A stretch of 64,000 nucleotides of DNA from Firmicutes bacterium UBA6113. Its GTDB lineage: Bacteria; Bacillota; Clostridia; Tissierellales; Sedimentibacteraceae. A program made the position numbers and the translations under genes. Location of the stretch: assembly GCA_002422545.1 (NCBI GenBank), contig DIWF01000027.1, positions 1 through 64,000 on the forward strand. The letters are read 5' to 3'. Positions 16,775 to 26,319 of the stretch are shown here, one piece after another; the stretch's first letter is position 1; each line of letters begins with the position of its first letter. The notes under the pieces were generated by a model. It made no database searches. It was not told the DNA's origin and worked only from the letters and a program-made list of their open reading frames with translations.

Positions 16775-17842
16775 ATGAGCTACAAAGTATTGGCTATAAA
16801 CCCAGGTTCAACTTCCACGAAAATAGCGTTGTATGAAGATGAAGAGGAAATTTTTACTAACACTATTAATCATCCTGTAGAATTAATAGATAAATTTGAA
16901 AATGTTGAAGACCAGCTGAACATGAGACGAGAGCTTGTTATGTCAAACCTCAGGGAAAGAGGATTTGACATAAAGGATTTGTCATGCGTTGTTGCCAGAG
17001 GGGGAATGCTTCCTCCTGTCAAATCGGGAGCGTACATAATAAACGACCTCATGATTGACAGGGTGGAAAACAGACCTGTAATGGAACACGCTTCAAATTT
17101 AGCAGCTCCCATTGCCTATGGCATTGCAAAGGAAGCAGGAGTTAGGTCTTTTATCTATGATTCTGTAATGACTGATGAATTTACGGATATTGCGAGAATA
17201 TCAGGAATGCCCGATATTCCAAGAACCAGTTCAAGCCACGTTTTAAACACAAGGGCCATGGCTATAAAGGCAGCCAAAAAACTTGGAAAAAGATATGATG
17301 AATTAAACATTATTGTGGCTCATCTGGGTGGCGGCATTTCCATCAATCTTCATCACGGGGGACAAATAATAGATCTTGTTTCTGACGACGAAGGTCCGTT
17401 TTCACCTGAAAGGGCAGGAAGGGTTCCGTGCAGGGAACTTATCAACCTGTGCTACTCCGGAAAATATGACAAAAAAACAATGCAGCGAAAATTAAGGGGA
17501 AACGGCGGACTTAAGGCTTATCTGAACACTCTGGATGCAAGGGACGTTGAAAAAATGATTGCAGAAGGAAATCAGGAAGCAAAAACAATTTACGAAGCCA
17601 TGGCTTATCAGATTGCCAAGGGAATAGGAGAGCTGGCTACGGTTGTGGAAGGTAAAGTTGACCTCATAATACTTACAGGAGGCATTGCCCATTCAAAAAT
17701 GCTTACTTCATGGATTGAAAAACGCGTGGCTTTCATAGCACATGTTGAAATAATGCCGGGAGAAAACGAAATGGAAGCTTTGGCTTATGGTGCCTTGAGA
17801 GTGTTAAGAGGAGAAGAAACAGCAAGAGAATATACAGAATAA
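16775..17842 (+). CDS. buk: Butyrate kinase (acyl kinase)
   Basis: The 355-aa acetokinase-family enzyme has the Buk signatures LAINPGSTSTKIALY at the N-terminus, VAHLGGGISI mid-protein and LTGGIAHSK near the C-terminus. Buk makes ATP and butyrate from butyryl-phosphate. Here it follows iorAB by 30 nt and there is no ptb next to it, so its role is probably substrate-level phosphorylation of the acyl-phosphate derived from IorAB's acyl-CoA (for example aryl-acetyl- or branched acyl-phosphate), with phosphotransacylase elsewhere. That is inference. The ribosome binding site (AAAGGCAG) is weak. A strong terminator follows. Confidence 0.92.
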   Translation: MSYKVLAINPGSTSTKIALYEDEEEIFTNTINHPVELIDKFENVEDQLNMRRELVMSNLRERGFDIKDLSCVVARGGMLPPVKSGAYIINDLMIDRVENRPVMEHASNLAAPIAYGIAKEAGVRSFIYDSVMTDEFTDIARISGMPDIPRTSSSHVLNTRAMAIKAAKKLGKRYDELNIIVAHLGGGISINLHHGGQIIDLVSDDEGPFSPERAGRVPCRELINLCYSGKYDKKTMQRKLRGNGGLKAYLNTLDARDVEKMIAEGNQEAKTIYEAMAYQIAKGIGELATVVEGKVDLIILTGGIAHSKMLTSWIEKRVAFIAHVEIMPGENEMEALAYGALRVLRGEETAREYTE

Positions 17843-17845
17843 ATA

Positions 17846-17873
17846 AGACCCGCAATAGCGGGTCTGTTTTTTT
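17846..17873 (+). terminator. Rho-independent terminator of the iorAB-buk operon
   Basis: A perfect 8-bp stem AGACCCGC/GCGGGTCT with an AATA loop is followed by GTTTTTTT. Confidence 0.95.
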
Positions 17874-17894
17874 GCCATGCTGGAATATTTTGCT

Positions 17895-17955
17895 TAGTTC
17901 ACTATAATGCGTATGAAAGGCAATGCGACATACTTATAGTTCGTTATAATACGAA
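17895..17955 (+). promoter_or_regulatory. Tandem 19-bp repeat upstream of the pur promoter (candidate PurR control site)
   Basis: Two direct copies, 17895-17913 and 17937-17955, share TAGTTC-N2-TATAAT and match 15 of 19, 42 nt apart. The second contains TTCGT-TATAAT-ACGAA, whose reverse strand at 17936-17948 matches 11 of 13 of the Bacillus PurBox. They lie 40-100 nt upstream of the -35 box, the zone PurR occupies in Bacillus, but the orientation (outward) differs from the usual pair. Confidence 0.4.
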
Positions 17956-17995
17956 ATATAAAAATCAAAAAAATAAAATTCATATACAAAACCAG

Positions 17996-18024
17996 TTGAC
18001 AAACATTTTTATATTTGTTATCAT
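17996..18024 (+). promoter_or_regulatory. Promoter of the purine operon
   Basis: Consensus TTGACA (17996-18001), a 17-nt spacer and TATCAT (18019-18024) lie 51 nt upstream of the purL ATG. No purine riboswitch aptamer is recognisable in the short leader. Confidence 0.8.
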
Positions 18025-18075
18025 GTATTTGAATTTAAATGTTGAATTTTGTATAACAAAAAAGGATGGTCACAT

Positions 18076-21000
18076 ATGGACTTTGATGTTAAAAGAGTAT
18101 TTGTAGAAAAAAAACTTGGATTTAACACGGAAGCTTTAAACCTGCTGAACAATTTCAGGGAAAATTTACAGCTTGAAAATTTGAAGAATTTATGGATATT
18201 GAACAGATATGATGTGTCCCACATTAGCAGCGAGGATTTTGAAAAAGCTGTAACTAATGTTTTTTCAGAACCAAACCAGGACTATGTTTACTTAGATAAA
18301 ATTGATGTTTCAGACAATAAAGTTTTTGCAGTTGAATTTTTGCCGGGACAATATGACCAGAGAGCTGATTCAGCGGCACAGTGCATTCAAATAATTACAG
18401 GAAAAGAAAAACCTCCTGTGAAATATGCGAGAGTAATAATCCTTGCAGGACAACTCTCAGATGAGGATATTCAAAAAATAAAAGAATACTACATCAACCC
18501 TGTTGATTCAAGAGAAGCTGAGCTTGAAAAGCCATTGACACTGGACGAAGAGTATCCTGAACCACAGGATGTTGAGACTGTAGAGAACTTCACATACAAA
18601 TCTAAGGAAGAAATAGAAGATTACCGAAAACACATGGGTCTTGCTATGAGCACCGAGGATTTGCTTTTTTGTCAGGAGTATTTCAAAAATACCGAGAACA
18701 GAAATCCAACCCTTACTGAAATAAAGGTAATTGACACATACTGGTCAGATCACTGCAGACACACAACCTTTTCGACTGTTATAAACAATGTAAAATATGA
18801 TGATGGTATAATTGCAGAAGAAATAAAGAAGACATTCGAAGAATACTTAAACTCAAGAAAATATGTGTACCAGGACAAGAACAAAGACATATGTCTCATG
18901 GACCTGGCAACAATAGGAGCCAAGGAACTTAAGAAAAAAGGACTTTTAGAAGATCTAGAAGAATCAGATGAAATAAATGCGTGCAGCATAGTAATAAATG
19001 CAGATATAGACGGCAAAAATGAAGAGTGGTTATTGATGTTTAAAAATGAAACTCACAACCATCCTACAGAAATAGAACCTTTCGGCGGTGCTGCAACATG
19101 TCTTGGAGGAGCCATAAGAGACCCTCTTTCAGGAAGAGCCTATGTTTATCAGGCAATGCGCGTTACAGGAAGCGGCGACCCAAGACAAAAATTGAAAGAT
19201 ACATTACCTGGAAAGCTTCCTCAAAGAAAAATTTCAACGGAAGCTGCAGCTGGCTACAGCTCCTACGGTAATCAAATTGGACTTTCAACAGGACATGTGT
19301 CTGAAATATATCATCAGGATTATGTAGCAAAAAGAATGGAAATTGGTGCAGTAATTGCAGCAGCTCCAAGAACAAATATAATAAGGGAAGTTCCCGAAAA
19401 AGGTGATGTGGTAATTCTTCTTGGAGGAAAAACCGGAAGAGACGGCTGCGGAGGAGCAACTGGCTCATCAAAGGAACACACACAGGAATCTATTCTCGTA
19501 TGCGGCTCAGAAGTGCAGAAGGGAAATGCTCCTACAGAAAGAAAGATTCAAAGGCTTTTCAGAAATCCTGAAGTAAGCAGACTCATAAAAAGATGCAATG
19601 ATTTCGGTGCCGGAGGAGTTTCAGTAGCCATAGGTGAACTTGCTGAAGGACTTGACATAAATCTTGACATGGTTCCCAAAAAATATGAAGGACTTGACGG
19701 CACTGAACTGGCCATATCAGAATCTCAGGAGAGAATGGCAGTTGTTGTGAGAAAAGAAGATGCTAAAAGGTTTATAGACCTTTCTAATCAGGAAAACCTG
19801 GAAGCAACAGAGGTTGCTGTTGTAACTGATGACAGAAGATTAAAAATGACGTGGAGAGGCAGGGAAATTTTAAACATAAGCAGGGATTTCCTTGACACAA
19901 ACGGCGTTAAGCAAAATGTTGATGCTTTTATAAAGGAACCTCAGACATTAAATGATACAAAACATGTTACAGGAGATCTGAAAGCAAGATGGCTTGAAAA
20001 TCTGGCGGATTTAAACGTAGCATGCCAGAAGGGTCTTGTGGAACGTTTTGACTCAACTGTGGGAGCAGCAACAGTATTAATGCCATTTGGAGGGAAAAAC
20101 CAGCTTACACCTTCTGAAGGAATGGCTGCTAAAATTCCGGTGCTAAACGGAATAACAAACACATGTTCCCTTATGGCTCATGGATTTGATCCGTATCTTT
20201 CAAAGACGAGCCCTTATCACGGAGCAATGTATGCAGTGATTCACTCCGTTGCTAAAATAGTTGCAATGGGCGGAGATTATAAAAATGTTAGACTCACTCT
20301 GCAGGAATATTTTGAAAAGCTTGGTAAGGAACCTGAAAGATGGGGTAAGCCCTTAAGCGCACTTCTTGGTGCATTTAAGGTTCAGCATGAACTTGACATT
20401 CCGGCCATAGGAGGCAAAGACAGCATGTCCGGAACATTCATGGACTTAAACGTTCCTCCCACACTTGTGAGCTTTGCAGTATGCGTATCAGATGTAAGAA
20501 ATACTGTATCTGCTGATTTCAAAAAACCAGGTAGCAAGGTAGTGCTTTTGAAAATCAAAAGGGATGAAAACAACATTCCGGATTTTGAAGACATTAAAAA
20601 CAAATACTCAAAAATACATGATGAAATATTAAAGGGAAATGTATTAAGCGCTCACACTGTTGGATACGGAGGAGCTGCAGCTACAATTTCCAAAATGACT
20701 TTCGGAAATGAAATAGGATTTGAAGCTAACGAAGCATTTGATCTTAATGATTGTTTCACAGCAGATTATGGCAGCATTATTCTTGAAGTAAAGGAAGATG
20801 CGGAAATAATTGCTGAAGCTGTGGTGCTGGGAAATACCACTGGCAACAATGAAATAAAATTAAACAACATTTCCATAAACTTAGACGAAATGAAAAATAC
20901 ATGGATAGAGCCTTTAAACAGCATTTATCCCATTAAAAAGGACGTTTCCGGGTCAATCAAACACTATTCATATACTGGCGGAAATATTGTGAAGTCTTCT

Positions 21001-21810
21001 ATATCAATAGCAAAACCTAAAGTATTCATTCCGGCATTTCCTGGGACAAACTGCGAATTCGACACAAAACGAGCTTTTGAAAGAGCAGGAGCTGAAGCAG
21101 AAATATTTGTTTTCAGGAATTTAACAACACAGGACATCAAGGATTCAATCGAGCAGATGAACAAAATCATAAGAAATTCCCAGATCATTGCATTCCCCGG
21201 AGGCTTCAGCGCCGGAGATGAACCTGAAGGTTCAGGAAAGTTCATTGCAGCTGTATTTAAAAATGAAATATTAAAGGATGCGGTCATGGATTTGTTAAAG
21301 AACAGGGACGGACTGATTATTGGAATTTGCAACGGCTTCCAGGCACTTATAAAGCTTGGGCTTGTGCCTTTCGGTGAAATTGTTGATATGAAGGATGATT
21401 ATCCGACTCTAACTTACAACAAAATAGCCCGCCACATATCAACATTTGCAAAAACAAAAATTGTTTCAAATCTTTCCCCTTGGTTGAATGGATGCAATGT
21501 GGGAGATACCCACTACATGCCTCTGTCACACGGAGAAGGAAGATTTGCTGCAAACGAAGAATGGATAAGGAAGCTTAAAGAAAACGGACAAATTGCAACC
21601 CAATATGTTGACGAGAACAACAGCCCAACATACGACGGACTGTACAATCCAAACGGATCATTTGAAGCAATAGAAGGAATAACAAGTCCTGACGGAAGGG
21701 TTTTCGGTAAGATGGGACATTCGGAAAGACGTGACAAAGACACATATATAAACATACCGGGAAACAAAAACCAGATGATATTCGAATCAGGCGTAAAATA
21801 TTACAAATAA
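18076..21810 (+). CDS. purL: Phosphoribosylformylglycinamidine synthase, single-chain
   Basis: The 1244-aa product is the large FGAM synthase in which the synthetase and the glutaminase (PurQ) are one chain, as in E. coli and many Clostridia. Visible are the ATP-site/synthetase signatures (DTYWSDHCRHTTF, FKNETHNHPTEIEPFGGAAT), a second AIRS-like half, and a C-terminal class I amidotransferase (PAFPGTNCEFD, GGFSAGDEPEGSGKF). The nucleophile is C1085 in GICNGFQ, with LSHGEGRF near the end. Start at 18076 follows AAAAGGATGG; an in-frame ATG at 18049 lies too near the promoter. First gene of the pur operon; separate purS and purQ are not needed. Confidence 0.97.
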   Translation: MDFDVKRVFVEKKLGFNTEALNLLNNFRENLQLENLKNLWILNRYDVSHISSEDFEKAVTNVFSEPNQDYVYLDKIDVSDNKVFAVEFLPGQYDQRADSAAQCIQIITGKEKPPVKYARVIILAGQLSDEDIQKIKEYYINPVDSREAELEKPLTLDEEYPEPQDVETVENFTYKSKEEIEDYRKHMGLAMSTEDLLFCQEYFKNTENRNPTLTEIKVIDTYWSDHCRHTTFSTVINNVKYDDGIIAEEIKKTFEEYLNSRKYVYQDKNKDICLMDLATIGAKELKKKGLLEDLEESDEINACSIVINADIDGKNEEWLLMFKNETHNHPTEIEPFGGAATCLGGAIRDPLSGRAYVYQAMRVTGSGDPRQKLKDTLPGKLPQRKISTEAAAGYSSYGNQIGLSTGHVSEIYHQDYVAKRMEIGAVIAAAPRTNIIREVPEKGDVVILLGGKTGRDGCGGATGSSKEHTQESILVCGSEVQKGNAPTERKIQRLFRNPEVSRLIKRCNDFGAGGVSVAIGELAEGLDINLDMVPKKYEGLDGTELAISESQERMAVVVRKEDAKRFIDLSNQENLEATEVAVVTDDRRLKMTWRGREILNISRDFLDTNGVKQNVDAFIKEPQTLNDTKHVTGDLKARWLENLADLNVACQKGLVERFDSTVGAATVLMPFGGKNQLTPSEGMAAKIPVLNGITNTCSLMAHGFDPYLSKTSPYHGAMYAVIHSVAKIVAMGGDYKNVRLTLQEYFEKLGKEPERWGKPLSALLGAFKVQHELDIPAIGGKDSMSGTFMDLNVPPTLVSFAVCVSDVRNTVSADFKKPGSKVVLLKIKRDENNIPDFEDIKNKYSKIHDEILKGNVLSAHTVGYGGAAATISKMTFGNEIGFEANEAFDLNDCFTADYGSIILEVKEDAEIIAEAVVLGNTTGNNEIKLNNISINLDEMKNTWIEPLNSIYPIKKDVSGSIKHYSYTGGNIVKSSISIAKPKVFIPAFPGTNCEFDTKRAFERAGAEAEIFVFRNLTTQDIKDSIEQMNKIIRNSQIIAFPGGFSAGDEPEGSGKFIAAVFKNEILKDAVMDLLKNRDGLIIGICNGFQALIKLGLVPFGEIVDMKDDYPTLTYNKIARHISTFAKTKIVSNLSPWLNGCNVGDTHYMPLSHGEGRFAANEEWIRKLKENGQIATQYVDENNSPTYDGLYNPNGSFEAIEGITSPDGRVFGKMGHSERRDKDTYINIPGNKNQMIFESGVKYYK

Positions 21811-21821
21811 CAGGAGGAACA

Positions 21822-22319
21822 ATGAAAGTAGCAATTATTATGGGAAGCGATTCAGACTTTCAGGTAGTGGAAAAAGGATACAACATACTGAAAGATTTCG
21901 GAGTGGAAGTTGATGTGAGGGTTATTTCAGCTCACAGAACTCCTGACGAGGCAATTAATTTTGCTAAGAATGCAGAACAAAACGGATATGAACTTATAAT
22001 AGGAGCAGCAGGTAAGGCAGCTCATCTGCCGGGAGTTCTGGCAGGATGCACTCCTCTTCCAGTCATAGGAGTTCCTATACGTTCAACAGAGCTTGACGGT
22101 ATGGACGCACTTCTTGCCATAGTGCAGATGCCTCCCGGAGTTCCTGTTGCAACAGTAGCCATCAACGGCTCAGACAATGCAGCTTTGCTGGCAGTACAGA
22201 TTCTTTCAGTAAAATACGAAAACTTAAGAATCAAGTTCAAGGAATACAAAAAACAAATGGCAGAAAAAGTTATTGAGAAAGATAAAAAATTAAACGAAAA
22301 ATTAAACGCAAATAATTAA
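21822..22319 (+). CDS. purE: N5-carboxyaminoimidazole ribonucleotide mutase
   Basis: The 165-aa class I PurE has IIMGSDSDFQVV, SAHRTPDEA and GAAGKAAHLPG. It converts N5-CAIR to CAIR. CAGGAGGAACA precedes the ATG, 11 nt after purL. No purK is present in this operon, so either purK lies elsewhere or the enzyme uses CO2 directly; the sequence class cannot decide this by eye. A 72-nt AT-rich gap follows. Confidence 0.95.
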   Translation: MKVAIIMGSDSDFQVVEKGYNILKDFGVEVDVRVISAHRTPDEAINFAKNAEQNGYELIIGAAGKAAHLPGVLAGCTPLPVIGVPIRSTELDGMDALLAIVQMPPGVPVATVAINGSDNAALLAVQILSVKYENLRIKFKEYKKQMAEKVIEKDKKLNEKLNANN

Positions 22320-22391
22320 ATAAATCAAACAATTGAATAATGCAAATAATAAAAAAACAAATAATTAATAGAAAAAAATTCGGAGGATATA

Positions 22392-23102
22392 ATGGAAAAA
22401 TTAGAAATGATTTATGAAGGAAAAGCAAAGAAAGTTTTCAAAACTGACAACGAGAAACAATACATTGTTGAATACAAGGATGACGCTACAGCATTTAACG
22501 GAATAAAAAAAGGAACTATAGTAGGAAAAGGCGTTGTAAACAACAAAATGTCTGCTGCATTGTTTGCTCTCTTAGAAGAAGAAGGAATTCCAACTCATCA
22601 GATAGAACTTTTAAGTGACAGGGAATCTCTAGTAAAAGCAGTAAAAATTCTTCCTCTTGAAGTAATAGTAAGAAACGTTGCTGCTGGATCTCTTGCAAAA
22701 AGACTTGGACTTGAAGAAGGCGTTGAAATGAAGAAGACAGTTCTTGAGTTTTCCTACAAGAATGATGAACTGGGAGATCCGATGATTAACGACTACCACA
22801 TTCAGGCAATGGGATATGCAACTGACGAGCAGCTTGACACAGTAAAGAGCTATGCATTAAAAGTAAATGAAGTACTGAAAAAATTCTTCCTTGAAATAAA
22901 CATTAAACTCATAGATTTCAAACTTGAGTTCGGATTATACGACAGCAAGGTAATTCTTGCAGATGAAATTTCTCCTGACACATGCAGACTTTGGGATGCA
23001 GATACAAACAAGAAACTTGACAAGGACAGATTCAGAAGAGATTTAGGCGGTGTTGAAGAAGTATATCAGGAAGTTCTTGAAAGAATAAGCAAAAAGAAAT
23101 AA
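22392..23102 (+). CDS. purC: SAICAR synthase
   Basis: The 236-aa product has EGKAKKVF, LPLEVIVRNVAAGSLAKRLG, LIDFKLEFG and LADEISPDTCRLWD, all SAICAR-synthase signatures. It joins CAIR and aspartate using ATP. TTCGGAGGATATA precedes the start. Confidence 0.97.
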   Translation: MEKLEMIYEGKAKKVFKTDNEKQYIVEYKDDATAFNGIKKGTIVGKGVVNNKMSAALFALLEEEGIPTHQIELLSDRESLVKAVKILPLEVIVRNVAAGSLAKRLGLEEGVEMKKTVLEFSYKNDELGDPMINDYHIQAMGYATDEQLDTVKSYALKVNEVLKKFFLEINIKLIDFKLEFGLYDSKVILADEISPDTCRLWDADTNKKLDKDRFRRDLGGVEEVYQEVLERISKKK

Positions 23103-23122
23103 CATAAGTAAGAGGAGACAAT

Positions 23123-24514
23123 ATGCAGGATATAATATTAGATGACAAGCTGCATGAGGAATGCGGAGTGGTGGGAGTATTTTCAGGCAATCCTGATATA
23201 ACATCACAATTGATATATTACGGATTGTTTGCGCTGCAGCACCGAGGACAGGAAAGTGCCGGCATAGCAATCAATACCGGAGGAAAAATTCAATTTCACA
23301 AAAATATGGGGCTTGTTTCTGACGTCATGACCAGTGATGTTATTCAAAGATTATCAGGCGGAATTGCCATAGGCCACGTGAGATATTCCACATCAGGAGG
23401 AAGCGAAATTGAAAATGCACAGCCTCTTGTTGTAAGATTTAAAAATGGAACGCTGGCTCTTGCTCACAACGGAAATCTTGTAAATGCTGATTCCCTTAGA
23501 AATATTCTTGAAGACAGCGGAGTTATTTTTCAAACTTCCATTGACACTGAAGTTGTGGCTAACATGATCGCAAGAAATGCAAACGGAGATGTTTTAAAAT
23601 CAATTAAAAATGTGATGGAAATCATAAAGGGAGCATTTGCCTTTGTAATAGCAACTGAAAAACAGCTAATAGGAGTAAGGGACCACTTTGGCCTAAGACC
23701 TCTTTGTCTAGGAAAAAGACCTGACGGCGGATATCTGCTTGCTTCTGAAAGCTGTGCCATAAATGCCATGGGCGGAGAATTCATAAGAGACATTGAGCCG
23801 GGAGAAATAATAATCATAGATGAAAACGGAATTGAAAGCATAAAAAGCAGCAAGTATGCACAGCAAAAATCTTGCATTTTCGAATATGTTTATTTTGCAA
23901 GACCGGACAGCACCATAGATGGAGTGAATGTTTATCAGTCAAGGTACAATGCCGGCAGAATTCTTGCACAGGAAGCTCCTGTGAAGGCAGATCTTGTATT
24001 TTGCGTTCCGGACTCGGGAACACCTGCTGCCATAGGATTTGGCAATGAGCTTGGAATACCTTACGGCCTTGGCCTCATTAAAAACAGGTATGCCAAAAGA
24101 ACTTTCATTGAGCCAAGTCAGGAACTTCGTGAAGAAGGCGTAAAGACAAAGTTAAGCGTAAACAAGGATCTTGTAAAGGACAAGGTTGTTGTGATGATTG
24201 ATGACAGCATTGTAAGAGGAACAACAACAAGACAGCTTGCCCAGATGGTGAGGGATGCGGGAGCCAAGGAAGTTCATGTGAGAATTGCTTCTCCTCCTGT
24301 CACTCATTCATGTTTCTTTGGCATAGATACACCTTTCAGAAGCTACTTGATTGGAGCAAACAAGTCAGTTGAAGAGATGAGGGACTATATAAAAGCCGAC
24401 AGCCTTCATTTTTTAAACATGGAAGGACTTATTAAATCAACAGGTTCTGATAGAGGTTTCTGCCTAGCATGTTTGAATGGTGATTATCCAATGGAAGTTC
24501 CAAAATTCGATTAG
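23123..24514 (+). CDS. purF: Amidophosphoribosyltransferase, [4Fe-4S] Bacillus type
   Basis: The 463-aa product catalyses the first committed purine step (PRPP + Gln). The 13-residue propeptide (MQDIILDDKLHEE) precedes the N-terminal nucleophile C14 (CGVVGVF), so it should be self-processed. Cluster ligands of the Bacillus enzyme are matched by cysteines in KSCIFEYVYFARPDS, THSCFFGID and GFCLACLNGDYP, so an oxygen-sensitive [4Fe-4S] form is expected. The PRPP loop is VVVMIDDSIVRGTT. AAGAGGAGACAAT gives the start. Confidence 0.97.
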   Translation: MQDIILDDKLHEECGVVGVFSGNPDITSQLIYYGLFALQHRGQESAGIAINTGGKIQFHKNMGLVSDVMTSDVIQRLSGGIAIGHVRYSTSGGSEIENAQPLVVRFKNGTLALAHNGNLVNADSLRNILEDSGVIFQTSIDTEVVANMIARNANGDVLKSIKNVMEIIKGAFAFVIATEKQLIGVRDHFGLRPLCLGKRPDGGYLLASESCAINAMGGEFIRDIEPGEIIIIDENGIESIKSSKYAQQKSCIFEYVYFARPDSTIDGVNVYQSRYNAGRILAQEAPVKADLVFCVPDSGTPAAIGFGNELGIPYGLGLIKNRYAKRTFIEPSQELREEGVKTKLSVNKDLVKDKVVVMIDDSIVRGTTTRQLAQMVRDAGAKEVHVRIASPPVTHSCFFGIDTPFRSYLIGANKSVEEMRDYIKADSLHFLNMEGLIKSTGSDRGFCLACLNGDYPMEVPKFD

Positions 24515-24525
24515 AGGAGATTGTT

Positions 24526-25566
24526 ATGTCTGATAAATTAACATATAAGGATTCCGGTGTTGATATACATGCCGGATATGAAACTGTTAGGCTCATAAAA
24601 GATTACGTGAAGAAAACATACACCAAGGGAGTTATGTCTGACATAGGCGGCTTTGGAGGAATGTTCGGCATAGATAAAAATGAATATGAAGAGCCGGTTC
24701 TTGTATCAGGGACTGACGGCGTGGGCACAAAGCTCATGATTGCATTCAAGACTGATGTTCATGATACCATTGGAGAAGATGCTGTTGCAATGTGCGTCAA
24801 CGACGTAATTTGTCAAGGAGCAAAACCCTTGTTTTTCCTTGACTACATAGCAACAGGAACACTGGACCCAAGAAAGGCAGCAGACATTGTAAAAGGTGTT
24901 GCAAGCGGCTGCATCAAGGCAGGCGCTGCTCTAATCGGAGGAGAAACTGCAGAAATGCCTGGTCTGTACGATGAAGGCGAATATGATATAGCAGGATTTT
25001 GCGTGGGCATAGTTGACAGGAAAAAAATAATCGACGGATCAAAAATAGTTGAAGGAGACGTGCTTATAGGAATACCTTCAAGCGGGTTCCATTCAAACGG
25101 ATATTCACTTGTAAGAAAAGTGTTCTTCGACCACAAGAACTACAAGGTGGATGAATATGTCGAAGAACTTGGATGCACTCTTGGAGAAGCTCTTTTGATT
25201 CCTACAAGAATTTATCCTAAACTTATATTGGATATTATTTCAAAGTTTGAAATAAAGGGAATGTCTAACATCACAGGGGGCGGTTTCTATGAGAATATAC
25301 CAAGAATGTTCCCGGATGGTATAACAGCTGACATTGAAACAAAGAACATCAATGTTCTTCCTGTGTTTAAACTTCTTCAAAGAGAAGGTAATGTTGACAA
25401 TGATGAAATGTATTCAACATTTAACATGGGAATAGGAATGGTTCTTGCTGTATCAACCGACACTAAGGATTATGTTATAGAATATTTGAGAAGCCAGGGA
25501 GAAGAGCCTGTTGTAATAGGCCACACATTAAGAAGGGAAGGCGGACTTAAAATATGCCACAACTAA
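24526..25566 (+). CDS. purM: Phosphoribosylaminoimidazole synthetase (AIR synthetase)
   Basis: The 346-aa product has SGTDGVGTKLMIAF, GAALIGGETAEMPG, IGIPSSGFHSNGYSL and NITGGGFYENIPRM, diagnostic of PurM. It forms AIR from FGAM with ATP. AGAGGAGATTGTT precedes the ATG, and the 3' end overlaps purN by 13 nt. Confidence 0.97.
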   Translation: MSDKLTYKDSGVDIHAGYETVRLIKDYVKKTYTKGVMSDIGGFGGMFGIDKNEYEEPVLVSGTDGVGTKLMIAFKTDVHDTIGEDAVAMCVNDVICQGAKPLFFLDYIATGTLDPRKAADIVKGVASGCIKAGAALIGGETAEMPGLYDEGEYDIAGFCVGIVDRKKIIDGSKIVEGDVLIGIPSSGFHSNGYSLVRKVFFDHKNYKVDEYVEELGCTLGEALLIPTRIYPKLILDIISKFEIKGMSNITGGGFYENIPRMFPDGITADIETKNINVLPVFKLLQREGNVDNDEMYSTFNMGIGMVLAVSTDTKDYVIEYLRSQGEEPVVIGHTLRREGGLKICHN

Positions 25567-26177
25567 AAATAGGTGTATTGATATCGGGTTCTGGGACTAA
25601 TCTTCAGTCTCTCATTGACAATGTTGAAAAAGGACAAATTGATGGAAAAATAACCGTGGTTATTTCTAATAAAAGTGATGCCTACGGACTAGAGAGAGCA
25701 AGAAAGCACAACATTAAAGCTGTGTATGTAGATGAGAAGGATTATCAAGACTCCCAGATTTACAATGAAGCAGTAATAAAGGAACTAAAAAGTAACGGAG
25801 TTGAACTTGTAGTTCTTGCAGGATACCTGAAAATTTTATCCCGTGATTTCATAGATACGTACAGAAACAGGGTTATCAACATTCATCCGTCCCTCATACC
25901 GTCATTTTGCGGCAAGGGCTACTATGGACTAAAAGTACATGAGGCTGCAGTAAACTACGGCGTCAAAATAAGCGGAGCAACGGTTCATTTTGTTGATGAG
26001 GAAGCCGACTCGGGTCCCATAATAATTCAGGAAACCGTAAAGGTAGACTATAAGGACACCCCTGAAAAGCTTCAGAAAAAAATCCTTAAAATAGAACACA
26101 AAATACTTCCACAGGCTGTCAAGCTATTTTGCGAAGGACGGCTTGATGTTGTTGGAAGAAAGGTTGAAATCAATTAA
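25554..26177 (+). CDS. purN: Phosphoribosylglycinamide formyltransferase
   Basis: The 207-aa folate-dependent GAR transformylase has GVLISGSGTNLQSLID at the N-terminus, NIHPSLIPSFCGKGYYG with the catalytic His, and ATVHFVDEEADSGPII with the catalytic Asp. It starts inside purM, so the two are translationally coupled. Its stop codon TAA falls in the first copy of a small repeat element. Confidence 0.96.
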   Translation: MPQLKIGVLISGSGTNLQSLIDNVEKGQIDGKITVVISNKSDAYGLERARKHNIKAVYVDEKDYQDSQIYNEAVIKELKSNGVELVVLAGYLKILSRDFIDTYRNRVINIHPSLIPSFCGKGYYGLKVHEAAVNYGVKISGATVHFVDEEADSGPIIIQETVKVDYKDTPEKLQKKILKIEHKILPQAVKLFCEGRLDVVGRKVEIN

Positions 26178-26229
26178 GAATTAAGAAATTAAAATTAATA
26201 ATTAAGAGTTAAGAATGAAGAATTAATAG
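26172..26229 (+). repeat. Small AT-rich repeat element, copy 1
   Basis: Runs of TTAAGAATTAAGAA type sequence occupy the purN-purH gap. Positions 26200-26225 are an exact 26-nt inverted copy of 27938-27963, on the other side of purH. It resembles the non-autonomous palindromic repeats common between genes of Clostridia. Confidence 0.7.
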
Positions 26230-26319
26230 TTTAAACATAAGAATTTTCTTTCAATATGATTCAAGAGCGTTTATAGTCATATTTAGGACTGAAAATATAA
26301 ATAAGGAGTTGGTTATTAA

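Noticed and set aside
17874..18075. Purine or PRPP riboswitch in the purL leader
   Set aside because: The leader after the promoter is only about 45 nt and no purine aptamer core is recognisable; PurR-type control is more plausible.
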